From an uncultured Flavobacteriaceae bacterium (lineage in GTDB: Bacteria > Bacteroidota > Bacteroidia > Flavobacteriales > Flavobacteriaceae), in the NCBI GenBank assembly GCA_947486785.1, contig CANKUU010000013.1, positions 52,800 through 116,799 of the forward strand: 64,000 bases of DNA, in the 5' to 3' direction. Numbering within the stretch: position 1 is the first letter of the stretch; each line of letters opens with the position of its first letter. Under the pieces are notes generated by a model, which saw nothing but the letters and a program-made list of their open reading frames with translations, was not told the DNA's origin and searched no databases. Made by a program: the position numbers and the translations under genes. Shown piece after piece: positions 38,601 through 46,962 of this stretch.

Positions 38601-39438
38601 AATAAGCTCTTTTCCAGTTGATACCACAGAAGAGAATAATAGCGAAACAGTTGAATTTACTTTTGAACGCCCTGAGAATATTAACTTGGTTTTAGAGAAA
38701 AAAGTGAGTTTAGGTGTACAAAAACAAAAATTAAAGTCTGTTACAGGGCTTATAAATTCTATTTCAAACCGACTAGATGTTATTTACTATTTAAAGGTGA
38801 TTAATAAATCGCAGCAAAATGAAGTTTCCAATATTCAGGTGCAAGATGTATTTAGTAATGTTGACGGAGTAGATTACGAATTGGTAGACGCAGAAGTACC
38901 CAGCGGGAGTAGTTTTAATTCAGAAACAGGTACTTGGACCATTACAGAACCCTTAAATGTAGATGATGAAATTGAGCTTTCATTTCGTATTGCATTTATG
39001 GGTGTGGGTACAGTTACCAATACGGCAACCATAGTAAGTTCATCGCCAAGAGAAAGCCTTGAGATTGAGCAAGATGAAGATAGCAAGTCTATGGCAGAGG
39101 TAGTTATTACGTCTAGAAATATAGTAGATGTTGGTATTTTATACAATCAGTTTTCGCCAAATAACGATGGTCTTAATGATATTTTAAAACTCAATTTAAT
39201 AAGAGTCAATGCAGACGGTACCGAAGAGTACGTAACTGTATTGTATGATATTCAGATTTTTAATAGATACGGGCATCTAATTTTTGATGCTAAAGCTCAA
39301 AGTTCACAAAATATTTGGAATGGTTCTTGGAACGGAAAAGATGCACCTGACGGCACTTACTATTATAACATGAATCTTCAGATTGATGGGGAGGAAGGAG
39401 TTAGAACTCAAAAAGGCTGGATTCAGTTAATACGATAG
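35647..39438 (+). CDS. T9SS type-B secreted adhesin (Calx-beta, TSP3-like repeats, gliding motility C-terminal domain)
   Basis: Surface protein of 1263 aa exported by the type IX system. Order of parts: signal peptide (cleaved near residue 36, IIFAQ), two Calx-beta repeats (about 40-155 and 160-295), two Ig-like/PKD-like segments each preceded by a Cys-rich turn (about 300-760), a calcium-binding thrombospondin-type-3-like stretch rich in DxDxDG (about 760-875, e.g. DTDGDGVNDGEE), two DUF11-like repeats (about 885-1150), and a C-terminal sorting domain (about 1175-1263) with FSPNNDGLNDILK, FNRYGHLIFDA and DGTYYYN. That last domain is the type-B (SprB-like) T9SS signal. PorP/SprF and OmpA-like genes follow directly. 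Confidence 0.92.
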   Translation: MKIVVENNIFFLKISSFIKLLLMAGVLLSSTIIFAQGQGPEISIDSDGQSAVEGSSQASNTLQFTIKRTNQLANNSEVFYKISGTAKRDTDYMAPSATGSVILSSSVQKTTITINNFIDDNLVEGDETIIVTLTNVSGAGTISTNMNEVTLTIEDNDQAFVSFDLGSPLFVDKVTEGTNDGVFRLVSKDAAGNIVENALGETVEISFEVVSTSTATGPGTDDGTNDFNLQNNDVWDGGSNFLYPNEVSFRHANVMAYADTRTEGNETITLRLLSTSNPLYKISATNNVATVTIQDPPCNAGSTKPALNNDETEFCGTVNVSLDDYTDTQVPAGSELRWSTNSNPAEVDDWIPKTGNSQINEAGTYFAFFFDEASNCFSPVSNSLTITVDTPATAGNGSSTTACSQSEDPTDVTSIDLDDLLMNNVSPGNWGFKSGPQILSQDPNNVVNFQGVQAGNYIFSYTTSPTGPCPSDVAEFTITVADCRPPPCPAGTNAPLLAAGRATTACDAFEFTFNQYTNSTAPAGTELTWSTDSDLSNINAHLTPQQANQIPTLAGSYYGFFYDAVNECASPALRIDLVLNESPRLDSSAGALRCGPGTVNLTATASGGTGDNPTIRWYDTESSTTIIGTGSSFTTPRLTATRSFWVVAFSNDCESERVEVIASIRQQPSAGVAQNNGMASACSVKNNGPTIIDLDDLITGEDAGTWEFISGPLPSLNIPANSIIDFENRPDGEYNFKFTTSGAQAPCMDVSTEITISINDCDVDSDLDGLFDGTEASLGTLPNNPDTDGDGVNDGEEVGPDIENPIDTDGDGIIDARESNIIDTDMDGVVDELDPGNENPCIPDNTIGLCDTDGDNISDGNEIANGSDPMDPCSPSIEAEACVNPTPIDLEVKKEVDNINPDFGDEVNFTITLNNLSNNKAKRIVIEELLQSGFAYVEHEASLGNYDLTTGEWNIFEIEPTSSATLMIKATIVEGESSYTNTARLISSFPVDTTEENNSETVEFTFERPENINLVLEKKVSLGVQKQKLKSVTGLINSISNRLDVIYYLKVINKSQQNEVSNIQVQDVFSNVDGVDYELVDAEVPSGSSFNSETGTWTITEPLNVDDEIELSFRIAFMGVGTVTNTATIVSSSPRESLEIEQDEDSKSMAEVVITSRNIVDVGILYNQFSPNNDGLNDILKLNLIRVNADGTEEYVTVLYDIQIFNRYGHLIFDAKAQSSQNIWNGSWNGKDAPDGTYYYNMNLQIDGEEGVRTQKGWIQLIR

Positions 39439-39440
39439 AA

Positions 39441-40436
39441 ATGACAATGATTGATCGAATACATAAGTTAACGAGCATTCGTTTTACCTATCTTTTTATA
39501 ACAATGCTCTTTTCTTTTTATTTTTTAAATGCGCAAAATGAACCGCAGTACACCCAATATATGTATAATATAGGTAGCTTTAACCCAGCCTATGTAGGTA
39601 CTACAGAAACGCCGGAAATAATAGGAGCGTATAGAGCCCAATGGATAGATTTAGAAGGTGCACCAAGAAATATACGATTGGGTGCCAATTTTCCTTTTTC
39701 AAATGAAAAAATGGGTGCTGGTTTAAATATCGTAAATAATCAACTAGGGCCTACTACACAGACCTTCATTGATTTAGCCTATTCTTATCAATTTAAGGTT
39801 TCTGAAAACACCAAGCTTTCTTTTGGGGTAGATGTTGGTGGTTCTTTTTTAAATGTTGATTTTTCAAAAGGAAATTTTGAAAACCCCGGAGAATCATTTG
39901 ATAGGGCTAATATTAAAAATTTCTATTTTAGTATTGGAGCAGGTCTCTTTTTATATGGTGATAATAAATGGTACTTTGGAGCTTCTATACCAAATTTTTT
40001 AGGGGATAGTGTGTACAATGATGATGTAGCTAAAATTATAGAAGGAGATATGCAAGTTAATTTAATTGGTGGTTATGTATTTGATATAAATGAAACTTTG
40101 AAATTTAAACCAGCCTTTTTAATTAATGCTATTGATGGCGCGCCAGTAACGGCAAATTTATCTGCAAATTTTTTAGTGAATGATCGACTTACCTTAGGCG
40201 CTTCATATAGAGTTGGAAATGCAATTAGCGGTTTGGCAGGTTTTCAAATTACAAACAGCACCTTCGCAGGTTACTCCTATGATTATAATACGAACCCTCT
40301 TAGTAATTTTACTTTTGGATCGCATGAAGTTGTTCTGAAGTTTTATTTAGGTCGAACCGGAAGTATTTCAAAAAAATCCAAGAACAAAAAGCTGAAGGGC
40401 AAACCAAAACAGATAGATACACCACGGTTTTTTTAA
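39441..40436 (+). CDS. PorP/SprF family T9SS membrane protein
   Basis: Outer-membrane barrel protein of 331 aa that assists export or anchoring of the upstream type-B adhesin. A signal peptide ends near residue 30 (FLNAQ). The family motifs QYTQYMYNIGSFNPAYVGT, YRAQWIDLEGAPR and GAGLNIVNNQLGP are clear. It starts 2 nt after the adhesin stop, which indicates tight coupling. The C-terminus carries a basic tail (about residues 310-325) after the last strand, somewhat longer than usual. Confidence 0.94.
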   Translation: MTMIDRIHKLTSIRFTYLFITMLFSFYFLNAQNEPQYTQYMYNIGSFNPAYVGTTETPEIIGAYRAQWIDLEGAPRNIRLGANFPFSNEKMGAGLNIVNNQLGPTTQTFIDLAYSYQFKVSENTKLSFGVDVGGSFLNVDFSKGNFENPGESFDRANIKNFYFSIGAGLFLYGDNKWYFGASIPNFLGDSVYNDDVAKIIEGDMQVNLIGGYVFDINETLKFKPAFLINAIDGAPVTANLSANFLVNDRLTLGASYRVGNAISGLAGFQITNSTFAGYSYDYNTNPLSNFTFGSHEVVLKFYLGRTGSISKKSKNKKLKGKPKQIDTPRFF

Positions 40437-40451
40437 AGAGAGTATATCCAT

Positions 40452-42395
40452 ATGCGAACAAATACTATAATATTACTTTTATTTTCTTTACCATTTATCT
40501 CGTTTTCTCAAGATATAAAATCTAAAGCTGACAAATACTTTTATAGTTACAATTACGAACAGGCCATTTCTGAATACAAAAAAGATATGGCAAAAGGTGA
40601 GTTAATTTCAAATCATCAGCTCTTAAATTTAGCCGATTCATATTTTAGCCTAGGTAACTTTGAAAAGGCTTCAAAAATATATGTAGATATTAATAATAAA
40701 GACACTATTCTAAGTAATCACCGCTTTAATAAGATGCTTCAAAGCTTAGCGAAATCTACAGAGATTAATCGGGTGAAAGGATTTCTAAATTCAAGAAAGA
40801 ATGAATTGCCTAGCGAGCTTTTAGAGCATGCAAATTTTAATTATCAACTTTATGAATTAGAGGGTGATACGGCTAATAAATTTAAAATTTTCAATTTAAA
40901 AAGTAATAGTCCACAGTCCGATTTTTCGCCTGCCTTTTATAAAGAAAAGTTACTTTTTAGTAGTGGGCGAGGATCTAAAAGTAAAAAGACTTCTGCTGCT
41001 TCCGGAGAGGCTTATTACGATATTTTTATTGGGCGAATTACTGCTAATGGTGATGTGTTAAACCCGAATATTTTTAAGGGTATGCCAAATTCTAAGTATC
41101 ACAAGACTACCCCTTACTACTCAGAAGAGTCTGGTGAAATTTTCTACGTTTTATCAAATACAGAAGATGGTGAGCTTTCTTTTGATGATAAAGGTAAAAA
41201 TGCACTTGCGATGGGTTTGGTTGACAAAAATGGCTCTTTTTCTTTTTTATTACGAGACTTAAGCACATCATTTTATTATCCTTACTTTGACGATGCAAAG
41301 AATCGTTTGTACTTTGCTGCCAATTTTAAAGATGGTTATGGCGGTACTGATTTGTACTATGTTTCTATTAATAACGGGCAAATTACTTCTGAGCCTATAA
41401 ATTTAGGCCCAATGATTAATACGCCAGGTAATGAAATTGCTCCTTATTTTTTGGGAAATGAATTTTATTTTTCTTCGGATGTCTTTTACGGACTGGGAGG
41501 AATGGATATTTATAAATCTACTTTAGGAGACGATACCACCTTTAGTATACCTGTAAACTTAGGGTCAGGTATAAACACGTCGAAAGATGAATTTGGATTT
41601 ATACTAAAGCAAGCAAAGGACGGCACTTATACAGGGTATTTCGCCTCTAACAGAAGCCGAGGTAAAGGTAAAGATGATATTTATGGCTTTACGACCAGCG
41701 GATTAATAGGACCTAAAACTTTAATTGTTAAGGGAGAAGTACACGAGCCTAAATATCAACAGGGCATACCAGATGCAATAGTTAAAGTTCTTGACACTAG
41801 TGGCAAAATAATAAAAGAAATTGCTACCAAGAGCGATGGTACCTTTAGAGTTGAAATTATGTGGAGAGAAGACCTAACTATTAAGATAGAAAAAAGAGGG
41901 TATTCATCATTCCATAAATCTTTTGAGGGCGAAAGCCTAAAAGAGTTAAAAAAAGAACCGCTTAGTGTACAATTGTTATCTTTTGATGACGTGGTAGCTG
42001 AAAAGGAAGGAAAGCAAGTAATTGCCGTAGACAAATTCTTTTTTGCAAGAGGTAAGAGTAACCTTACCCCAAGTATTTGTAGTGAGTTAGATAAAATTGT
42101 GGAAGTGGTACAAAATTTTTCTCAATTGCAATTTCAAATTGAAACGCATACTAACAGCCGCGGATCCACTAGAACAAACAAAGCTATTTCTCAAAAAAGA
42201 GCAAATGCAATGCGAGATTATTTAGTGCAAAAAGGAGTGCCTAGATCAAATATAACTGGGGCCATTGGTTATGGAGAGGAGAAAATTAAGAACAAATGTA
42301 AGAATGGCGTTTATTGTTTAGATTTTTTACACAAACAAAATGAAAGAACGTTGTTTGTTATTCAAAATTATAAACAGTTGAGTACGGTTAAATAG
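40452..42395 (+). CDS. OmpA family protein with TPR and beta-propeller (PorE-like)
   Basis: Peptidoglycan-binding outer-membrane protein of 647 aa. It has a signal peptide (about residues 1-19), N-terminal TPR-like helices (20-150), WD40/PD40-like propeller strands (about 155-420; e.g. LLFSSGRGSKS and FYFSSDVFYGLGGMDIYKS), a carboxypeptidase-regulatory-like beta domain (about 425-510) and a C-terminal OmpA domain (about 530-647) with FFFARGKSNLTP and the IETHTNSRGS...RANAMRDYL pattern. It is the third gene of the classical adhesin-PorP-OmpA operon and probably tethers the system to the cell wall. Confidence 0.93.
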   Translation: MRTNTIILLLFSLPFISFSQDIKSKADKYFYSYNYEQAISEYKKDMAKGELISNHQLLNLADSYFSLGNFEKASKIYVDINNKDTILSNHRFNKMLQSLAKSTEINRVKGFLNSRKNELPSELLEHANFNYQLYELEGDTANKFKIFNLKSNSPQSDFSPAFYKEKLLFSSGRGSKSKKTSAASGEAYYDIFIGRITANGDVLNPNIFKGMPNSKYHKTTPYYSEESGEIFYVLSNTEDGELSFDDKGKNALAMGLVDKNGSFSFLLRDLSTSFYYPYFDDAKNRLYFAANFKDGYGGTDLYYVSINNGQITSEPINLGPMINTPGNEIAPYFLGNEFYFSSDVFYGLGGMDIYKSTLGDDTTFSIPVNLGSGINTSKDEFGFILKQAKDGTYTGYFASNRSRGKGKDDIYGFTTSGLIGPKTLIVKGEVHEPKYQQGIPDAIVKVLDTSGKIIKEIATKSDGTFRVEIMWREDLTIKIEKRGYSSFHKSFEGESLKELKKEPLSVQLLSFDDVVAEKEGKQVIAVDKFFFARGKSNLTPSICSELDKIVEVVQNFSQLQFQIETHTNSRGSTRTNKAISQKRANAMRDYLVQKGVPRSNITGAIGYGEEKIKNKCKNGVYCLDFLHKQNERTLFVIQNYKQLSTVK

Positions 42396-42425
42396 AGGAA
42401 AATAGAAGAAATATTAGTAAATATT

Positions 42426-43739
42426 TTACCTTTCGAAATTCGGTAGTTCTACCACGTAAGAATCCACAGATTTGCCATCTTCAGTTCCGCTCCAGTCCGA
42501 ACCAAACAAAACTCTGGTGCCTGAGGGGCTTATAACCGCATGAGGCTCACCCCAATACCCAAATTCATCTACGTCTGCCCGGTGATGACCAATTCGATAT
42601 ATTTTTATATCTCCTTTTTGAACTCTAGCAACTATAAGTTCTTGATCTAGTAATTTTTGTCCATCTTTTTCAAAGCCTACAAATGAAGCTGCTATCCATC
42701 CCGGATTTTTATGCGCTACTGCTGAAATATGGGTTCCACTTTTAGCATAGTCATATCCAAGTTGTTCGCTAATTATGGGAAAACATGCACCTGTTTCTAG
42801 CTCATGGGCTATTATGTTTCCTGCACATCCGCCTTGTGGCCCTGCATCAAAAGCAACCGTAAAATAAGCATCTTGTCCACCCGCTAGTTTACCTAAACAA
42901 GAGTGCTCAGTTTTTTTCTCATTAAGTGCAACAGAGAAAGTACCATTCGAGTTATATACATTTTTGTTGTGATAAAAAAAGTCGCCACTAGCACTTGGCA
43001 TTGGGGCTAGAAAATTTACGTCATCAAGTTCAAATTCTACTAATGATTTTGTTGAGATATTGTATGAAAAAGCTTTGTTATTATCACATCTAAAGCCGAT
43101 AGTATCAGAATTCCAAGACATCATTTGTACGTCATTGCCAGAGCTAATATCACCATTGCAGGCGGCTATAGTTCGTAAATTAACAATTGCGCTTTTTGTT
43201 TTAGTACTAAGCTCATATTTAATGAAATCACTACTAATAGCGTCAACATAGAAAAAAATATCTGGATCATCAAAATCCCAATAGATTTGCTCTATATCAT
43301 CGGGTCTAATGTCGTCTAAATTTCTAATAAAGGTATAGTCCATTCCATTTAAAAGCTGGTGTATTCCATCTGATTGGTTATAAAGGATAAGATAGGTCTC
43401 ATCTGCATTCCATGCCTGAATGGTGCTGTACATCGGTTTAATTACGTTACCGTCACCTGCATCAGTTATTCGACGAATAGTTGTACCAAAAGATGGGTCT
43501 GTAACGGTGTTTAAATATTCTGGTTTTTCAAGATTTTGCATTGGATGCGCACTTAGGTCGTTGGCTATTAATTCAATAATTTCACCTTCTGTATCACCAG
43601 TAGAAGAACCATCTTCAATATCTGGCTCAGCGCCATCTTCAATTTCATTTGGTAAGTCGTTGGTATCACTATTACAATTTAAGAAAAGAGTTACCACGAA
43701 TGTTTGTAATAAAACAACGATTAGAAATTTTGTTTTCAT
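42426..43739 (-). CDS. Lipoprotein with predicted beta-propeller
   Basis: Putative outer-membrane lipoprotein of 437 aa: signal peptide with lipobox LFLNC (C22), a short acidic linker (about 25-55) rich in Asp/Glu and Gly, then a domain with regularly spaced strand motifs (AWNADETYLILYNQ, EQIYWDFDDPDIFFYVD, AVISPSGTRVLFGSDW) like WD40/oligogalacturonate-lyase-type propellers. No catalytic residues can be assigned. It is convergent with the T9SS operon, separated by 30 bp, and has no functional partner nearby. The function is unknown. Confidence 0.75.
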   Translation of the reverse strand: MKTKFLIVVLLQTFVVTLFLNCNSDTNDLPNEIEDGAEPDIEDGSSTGDTEGEIIELIANDLSAHPMQNLEKPEYLNTVTDPSFGTTIRRITDAGDGNVIKPMYSTIQAWNADETYLILYNQSDGIHQLLNGMDYTFIRNLDDIRPDDIEQIYWDFDDPDIFFYVDAISSDFIKYELSTKTKSAIVNLRTIAACNGDISSGNDVQMMSWNSDTIGFRCDNNKAFSYNISTKSLVEFELDDVNFLAPMPSASGDFFYHNKNVYNSNGTFSVALNEKKTEHSCLGKLAGGQDAYFTVAFDAGPQGGCAGNIIAHELETGACFPIISEQLGYDYAKSGTHISAVAHKNPGWIAASFVGFEKDGQKLLDQELIVARVQKGDIKIYRIGHHRADVDEFGYWGEPHAVISPSGTRVLFGSDWSGTEDGKSVDSYVVELPNFER

Positions 43740-43862
43740 TTTAGTAGCGGTTTGTACAACAAATTGCTAACGTTTTAAATGCTAAAAAGTTGCTTTAATG
43801 TTATGAAATTAAAGTACTTCGCCTAAAAAAATTATAAATAATTTTCTATTTTTCAACCGTTT

Positions 43863-45119
43863 TTAAGTAGATAAAATTTCAAGATATAAATAATATATTG
43901 AGAAAAAGCTTAAAAAAGCGATTCCCGCATAAGTGAGGTACTGCAGCCATTTTTTTGGTCTGTATTTTTCTGGTAAATCTTCACTCATCACATTTTTAAG
44001 GTTCATAAATCCAATAATTGGTGCAACCACAAAAGATACAAACGTAGCAAAAGATACTAACTGCCCCATATTAGCGGAAAATAAAGAGATAACCATAAAA
44101 TTGATTAATGCTAGCAGTATTATGAATAAGCCGAAAACCTCTTTTTTTGTTCGAATCTTAATTTTTGGCATTAGTAAAGTTATAGTATCAAGACTTACAC
44201 GTGCTATGGCATCATGTGCAGACATGCAGGTGCTAAACATGGTAGAGAATGCAGCTATGGCTATAAATATATAGGCCCAAGACCCAATGTGTGTAGTAAA
44301 TAATTGAACAACTTGGTCTGCAAATACAACACCTTTTCCACTAAGTTCAATACCGGTACCATAAAGGGTCATAGCGCCGATAATTAAAAAAAATATTGCA
44401 AGTATAGCGGTCATAAAATAACCAAGGTTAAATTCTTGAAGTGATTCTTTTAAAGTGGGTTTTGTTTTTTGATTTTTCCATTTTTCAATGCTCCATAAAC
44501 TTACCCAGCTTGATGCTTCAACCGTGGTAGGCATCCATCCCATTAAACTTATAAGAAATAATATGCCCATCTCGTTAAATATCGGAGGTGGAGTAAAGTT
44601 TGGTACTGGGGCAACCTGACCTTTAAAAAGTACTAATGCGGTTGTAATTAGTAAGGCAAAAAATAGTATAGAAATAATAAATTTTAATGATTTTTCAAGA
44701 AAACGATAATGCCCGATAATTAATAGGGTGCTTATTACAAAAAAAAGTCCCAAAGCAACTGGCGCTAGTGCTAATTCTAGTTTAAAAAGGTTAATAAAAA
44801 GACCCGCAGTTACGGTATACAACGCAGCTAAAATAGTGAATGTGCTAACTAGTGTAATTAATGCATAGAACCAGAGCCAAGTTCTACCTCTATTTAGATA
44901 GCCTTCAATAAGTGTTTTGTTGGTTACGTTAGTGTATCGAACTCCAAACTCAAAAAAAGGATATTTAAATACGTTTGCCAGAATTATAGGTATAACCATC
45001 AGCCAACCGAATTGGGCACCTGCTTTTGTTGATAAGACCAAATGGGAAGTGCCAATTGCCATGCTTGCAAATAACAATCCGGGTCCTAAATTTTTAATTA
45101 GATTTTTAAATATTGTCAT
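43863..45119 (-). CDS. Divergent Nramp-like metal ion transporter
   Basis: Integral membrane protein of 418 aa with eleven predicted helices and the LeuT-type start GPGLLFASMAIGTSH. It aligns by eye with Nramp helices 1 and 6, but the metal-binding motifs are replaced. The canonical DPGN of helix 1 reads GTSH (residues 23-26), and the MPH of helix 6 reads MPT (196-198), keeping only the Met and Pro. Ordinary Mn/Fe transport is therefore doubtful; Mg or another ion, or altered coupling, is possible. It lies 39 bp downstream of the SanA-like gene on the same strand. Confidence 0.85.
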   Translation of the reverse strand: MTIFKNLIKNLGPGLLFASMAIGTSHLVLSTKAGAQFGWLMVIPIILANVFKYPFFEFGVRYTNVTNKTLIEGYLNRGRTWLWFYALITLVSTFTILAALYTVTAGLFINLFKLELALAPVALGLFFVISTLLIIGHYRFLEKSLKFIISILFFALLITTALVLFKGQVAPVPNFTPPPIFNEMGILFLISLMGWMPTTVEASSWVSLWSIEKWKNQKTKPTLKESLQEFNLGYFMTAILAIFFLIIGAMTLYGTGIELSGKGVVFADQVVQLFTTHIGSWAYIFIAIAAFSTMFSTCMSAHDAIARVSLDTITLLMPKIKIRTKKEVFGLFIILLALINFMVISLFSANMGQLVSFATFVSFVVAPIIGFMNLKNVMSEDLPEKYRPKKWLQYLTYAGIAFLSFFSIYYLYLEILST

Positions 45120-45158
45120 AATATTAATATTACTAACTAAAGTATATTTTTAAAGTAC

Positions 45159-45794
45159 TTACTTTATAATAATACGTTCACCATAAAATTTAGGCTTCGT
45201 TTTAAAGAGTAGGTCGATAAAAACTTTTACACGAGCTAGATACTCGCGGGCATGTATTTTGAGGCCAAAATTACCCTTTACATCTTTTGCATTAAAACCT
45301 ATTGCGTCTAACCCTTTTTTATTTGCAAGGTAAATAGCCCTTTGATTATGAAATTTTTGAGAAATAATAGTTACTTTACTTAATCCAAAAACTTCTTTGG
45401 CTCGAACCATAGAATCTAGGGTTCTGAACCCTGCAAAGTCTAAAAATATTTTATCTTTCGGAATTCCTCCTGCTATCAAATCGGCCTTAATAGTTTTAGG
45501 TTCATTGTAGTATTTCGTTGCATTATCGCCACTCACTAAAACATAGCTAATTTTTTTTGCTTTGAATAGTTTTAGAGTAGCGTTAATACGAAAAGAATAA
45601 TAAACATTGGGTTGGCCGCCAACTAGTTTTTTAGCTGTTCCTAAAATTAGACCTACTTCATTTTTAGGAACATCCTCTAATGTTGAAAAAGTTTTTCCTT
45701 CTGCCGCCCAATTTACAGTAAAATTACAGACTAAAATTAAAATCAGCGGGGCAAGTAAAATGGCAAGAAATATTCTAAATATTTTTTTTTTCAT
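45159..45794 (-). CDS. SanA/YdcF-like DUF218 membrane protein
   Basis: Protein of 211 aa with one N-terminal membrane anchor (about residues 5-28) and an extracytoplasmic DUF218 domain. Landmarks are EVGLILGTAKK, YVLVSGDN, and the IPKDKIFLDFAGFRTLDSM and VTIISQKFHNQRAIYLA segments, as in SanA (vancomycin high-temperature exclusion) of enterobacteria. The family influences cell-envelope integrity, but the reaction is unknown. It is the first gene of a probable two-gene unit with the Nramp-like transporter. Confidence 0.88.
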   Translation of the reverse strand: MKKKIFRIFLAILLAPLILILVCNFTVNWAAEGKTFSTLEDVPKNEVGLILGTAKKLVGGQPNVYYSFRINATLKLFKAKKISYVLVSGDNATKYYNEPKTIKADLIAGGIPKDKIFLDFAGFRTLDSMVRAKEVFGLSKVTIISQKFHNQRAIYLANKKGLDAIGFNAKDVKGNFGLKIHAREYLARVKVFIDLLFKTKPKFYGERIIIK

Positions 45795-46141
45795 AGTAGT
45801 ACCCTACAATTAATATAAAGGTAGTTAAATGTCTATTTCTTTCATCTTATTTTTGAAAATTACTTTTTTAAGTTGTCAATGGTTTTTAAAAATAAATAGC
45901 CTTAAACAATTGTCTTAGTTGTTGTAGCAAGACGGTTTATGTCGTTTTATGACGATAAAATTTATATTTAAGGCTTATAAACACTTCATTTGGGTTTAAA
46001 TATTTTGTCCCTTTTAATAAGCGATAATCAAATTTAGTTCTATTTGATTTATCTCTTCGGTATTCAGCGATTATACTTATCAGAAGAAATTAATTTTAAT
46101 TTGGTGCTCAAAAATAAATGGCACTTTAATTCTGAATAGCG
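45795..46141. other. 347-bp divergent intergenic region
   Basis: It separates the minus-strand SanA-like gene from the plus-strand polysaccharide cluster and so should hold both promoters. It is AT-rich. I see no convincing -33/-7 pair, riboswitch or hairpin; the only oddity is a local near-repeat TTATGTCGTTTTATGACG around 45940-45955. Confidence 0.4.
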
Positions 46142-46939
46142 ATGAAGACAAAATATAAATTTTACTCTCGTTTTATTAAAACCATTGCCATTTTACTTTT
46201 GGCAATGCAATTTATATCTTGTGTCAATACGCGAAAGGCCACTTATTTTAATAATGTTGGAGATGTTAGTTTTCCTGAAATTTTTAAAAGTGGAGAACCT
46301 GTTTTGCAAAAAAATGATATTCTTAGTATTTCGGTAAGCAGCCTTAACCCCGAGGCTGCTAAGATTTTTAATTCTACGAACCTTATAGCAACACAAACAT
46401 CGTCTTCATCGGGTACTACTACTCAGGCGTCTGGGTACCTTATCGACAAAGAAGGTGTTATAAGATTTCCAATGTTAGGCGAAATTAAGGCTGCAGAGAT
46501 CACAAAAAAGGAACTTCGTGAAAAAATAACAGAACAGTTAAAACGTAAAAAATTACTACTTGATCCTGTTGTAGATATTAGGTATTTAAATTATCGAGTA
46601 TCAGTTTTGGGTGAGGTTAAAAACCCTTCTGTGTTAACCATTCCAAATGAAAAGGTTACTATTTTAGAGGCGCTTGGCCTTGCGGGTGATTTAACTATTT
46701 ATGCTAAGCGAGATAATGTACTCTTAATTAGAACAGAAGATGGGGTAAAAAAAACACGGCGTATTGACTTAACAAGTGGTGAAATATTTTCTTCACCTTA
46801 TTATTACTTAAAATCTAACGATGTTATTTACGTTCAGCCAAATAAATCAAAGGTTGCGAGTTCGGGCAGAGCTATACAATGGTTGCCTGTAATTATTAGT
46901 GCCTTATCTCTTGTTATCGTTGTAATCAACAGTAAATAA
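46142..46939 (+). CDS. Polysaccharide export lipoprotein (Wza-like)
   Basis: Outer-membrane polysaccharide secretin of the Wza/OPX group, 265 aa. Signal peptide with lipobox QFISC (C27). The PES export domain (about residues 50-150) contains LQKNDILSISVSSLNPEA and GYLIDKEGVIRFPMLGEI; a SLBB domain follows (about 155-235) with VSVLGEVKNPSVLTIPNEKVTI-like spacing. A C-terminal helix (about 243-262) may span the outer membrane. It heads the capsule/exopolysaccharide cluster and precedes the Wzc-like gene by 23 bp. Confidence 0.92.
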   Translation: MKTKYKFYSRFIKTIAILLLAMQFISCVNTRKATYFNNVGDVSFPEIFKSGEPVLQKNDILSISVSSLNPEAAKIFNSTNLIATQTSSSSGTTTQASGYLIDKEGVIRFPMLGEIKAAEITKKELREKITEQLKRKKLLLDPVVDIRYLNYRVSVLGEVKNPSVLTIPNEKVTILEALGLAGDLTIYAKRDNVLLIRTEDGVKKTRRIDLTSGEIFSSPYYYLKSNDVIYVQPNKSKVASSGRAIQWLPVIISALSLVIVVINSK

Positions 46940-46962
46940 ATAGCTACTAAAAATATTATACT

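Noticed and set aside
45795..46141. Riboswitch or regulatory RNA leader before the polysaccharide cluster
   Set aside because: No stable stem series or known motif could be made out by eye in this AT-rich region.
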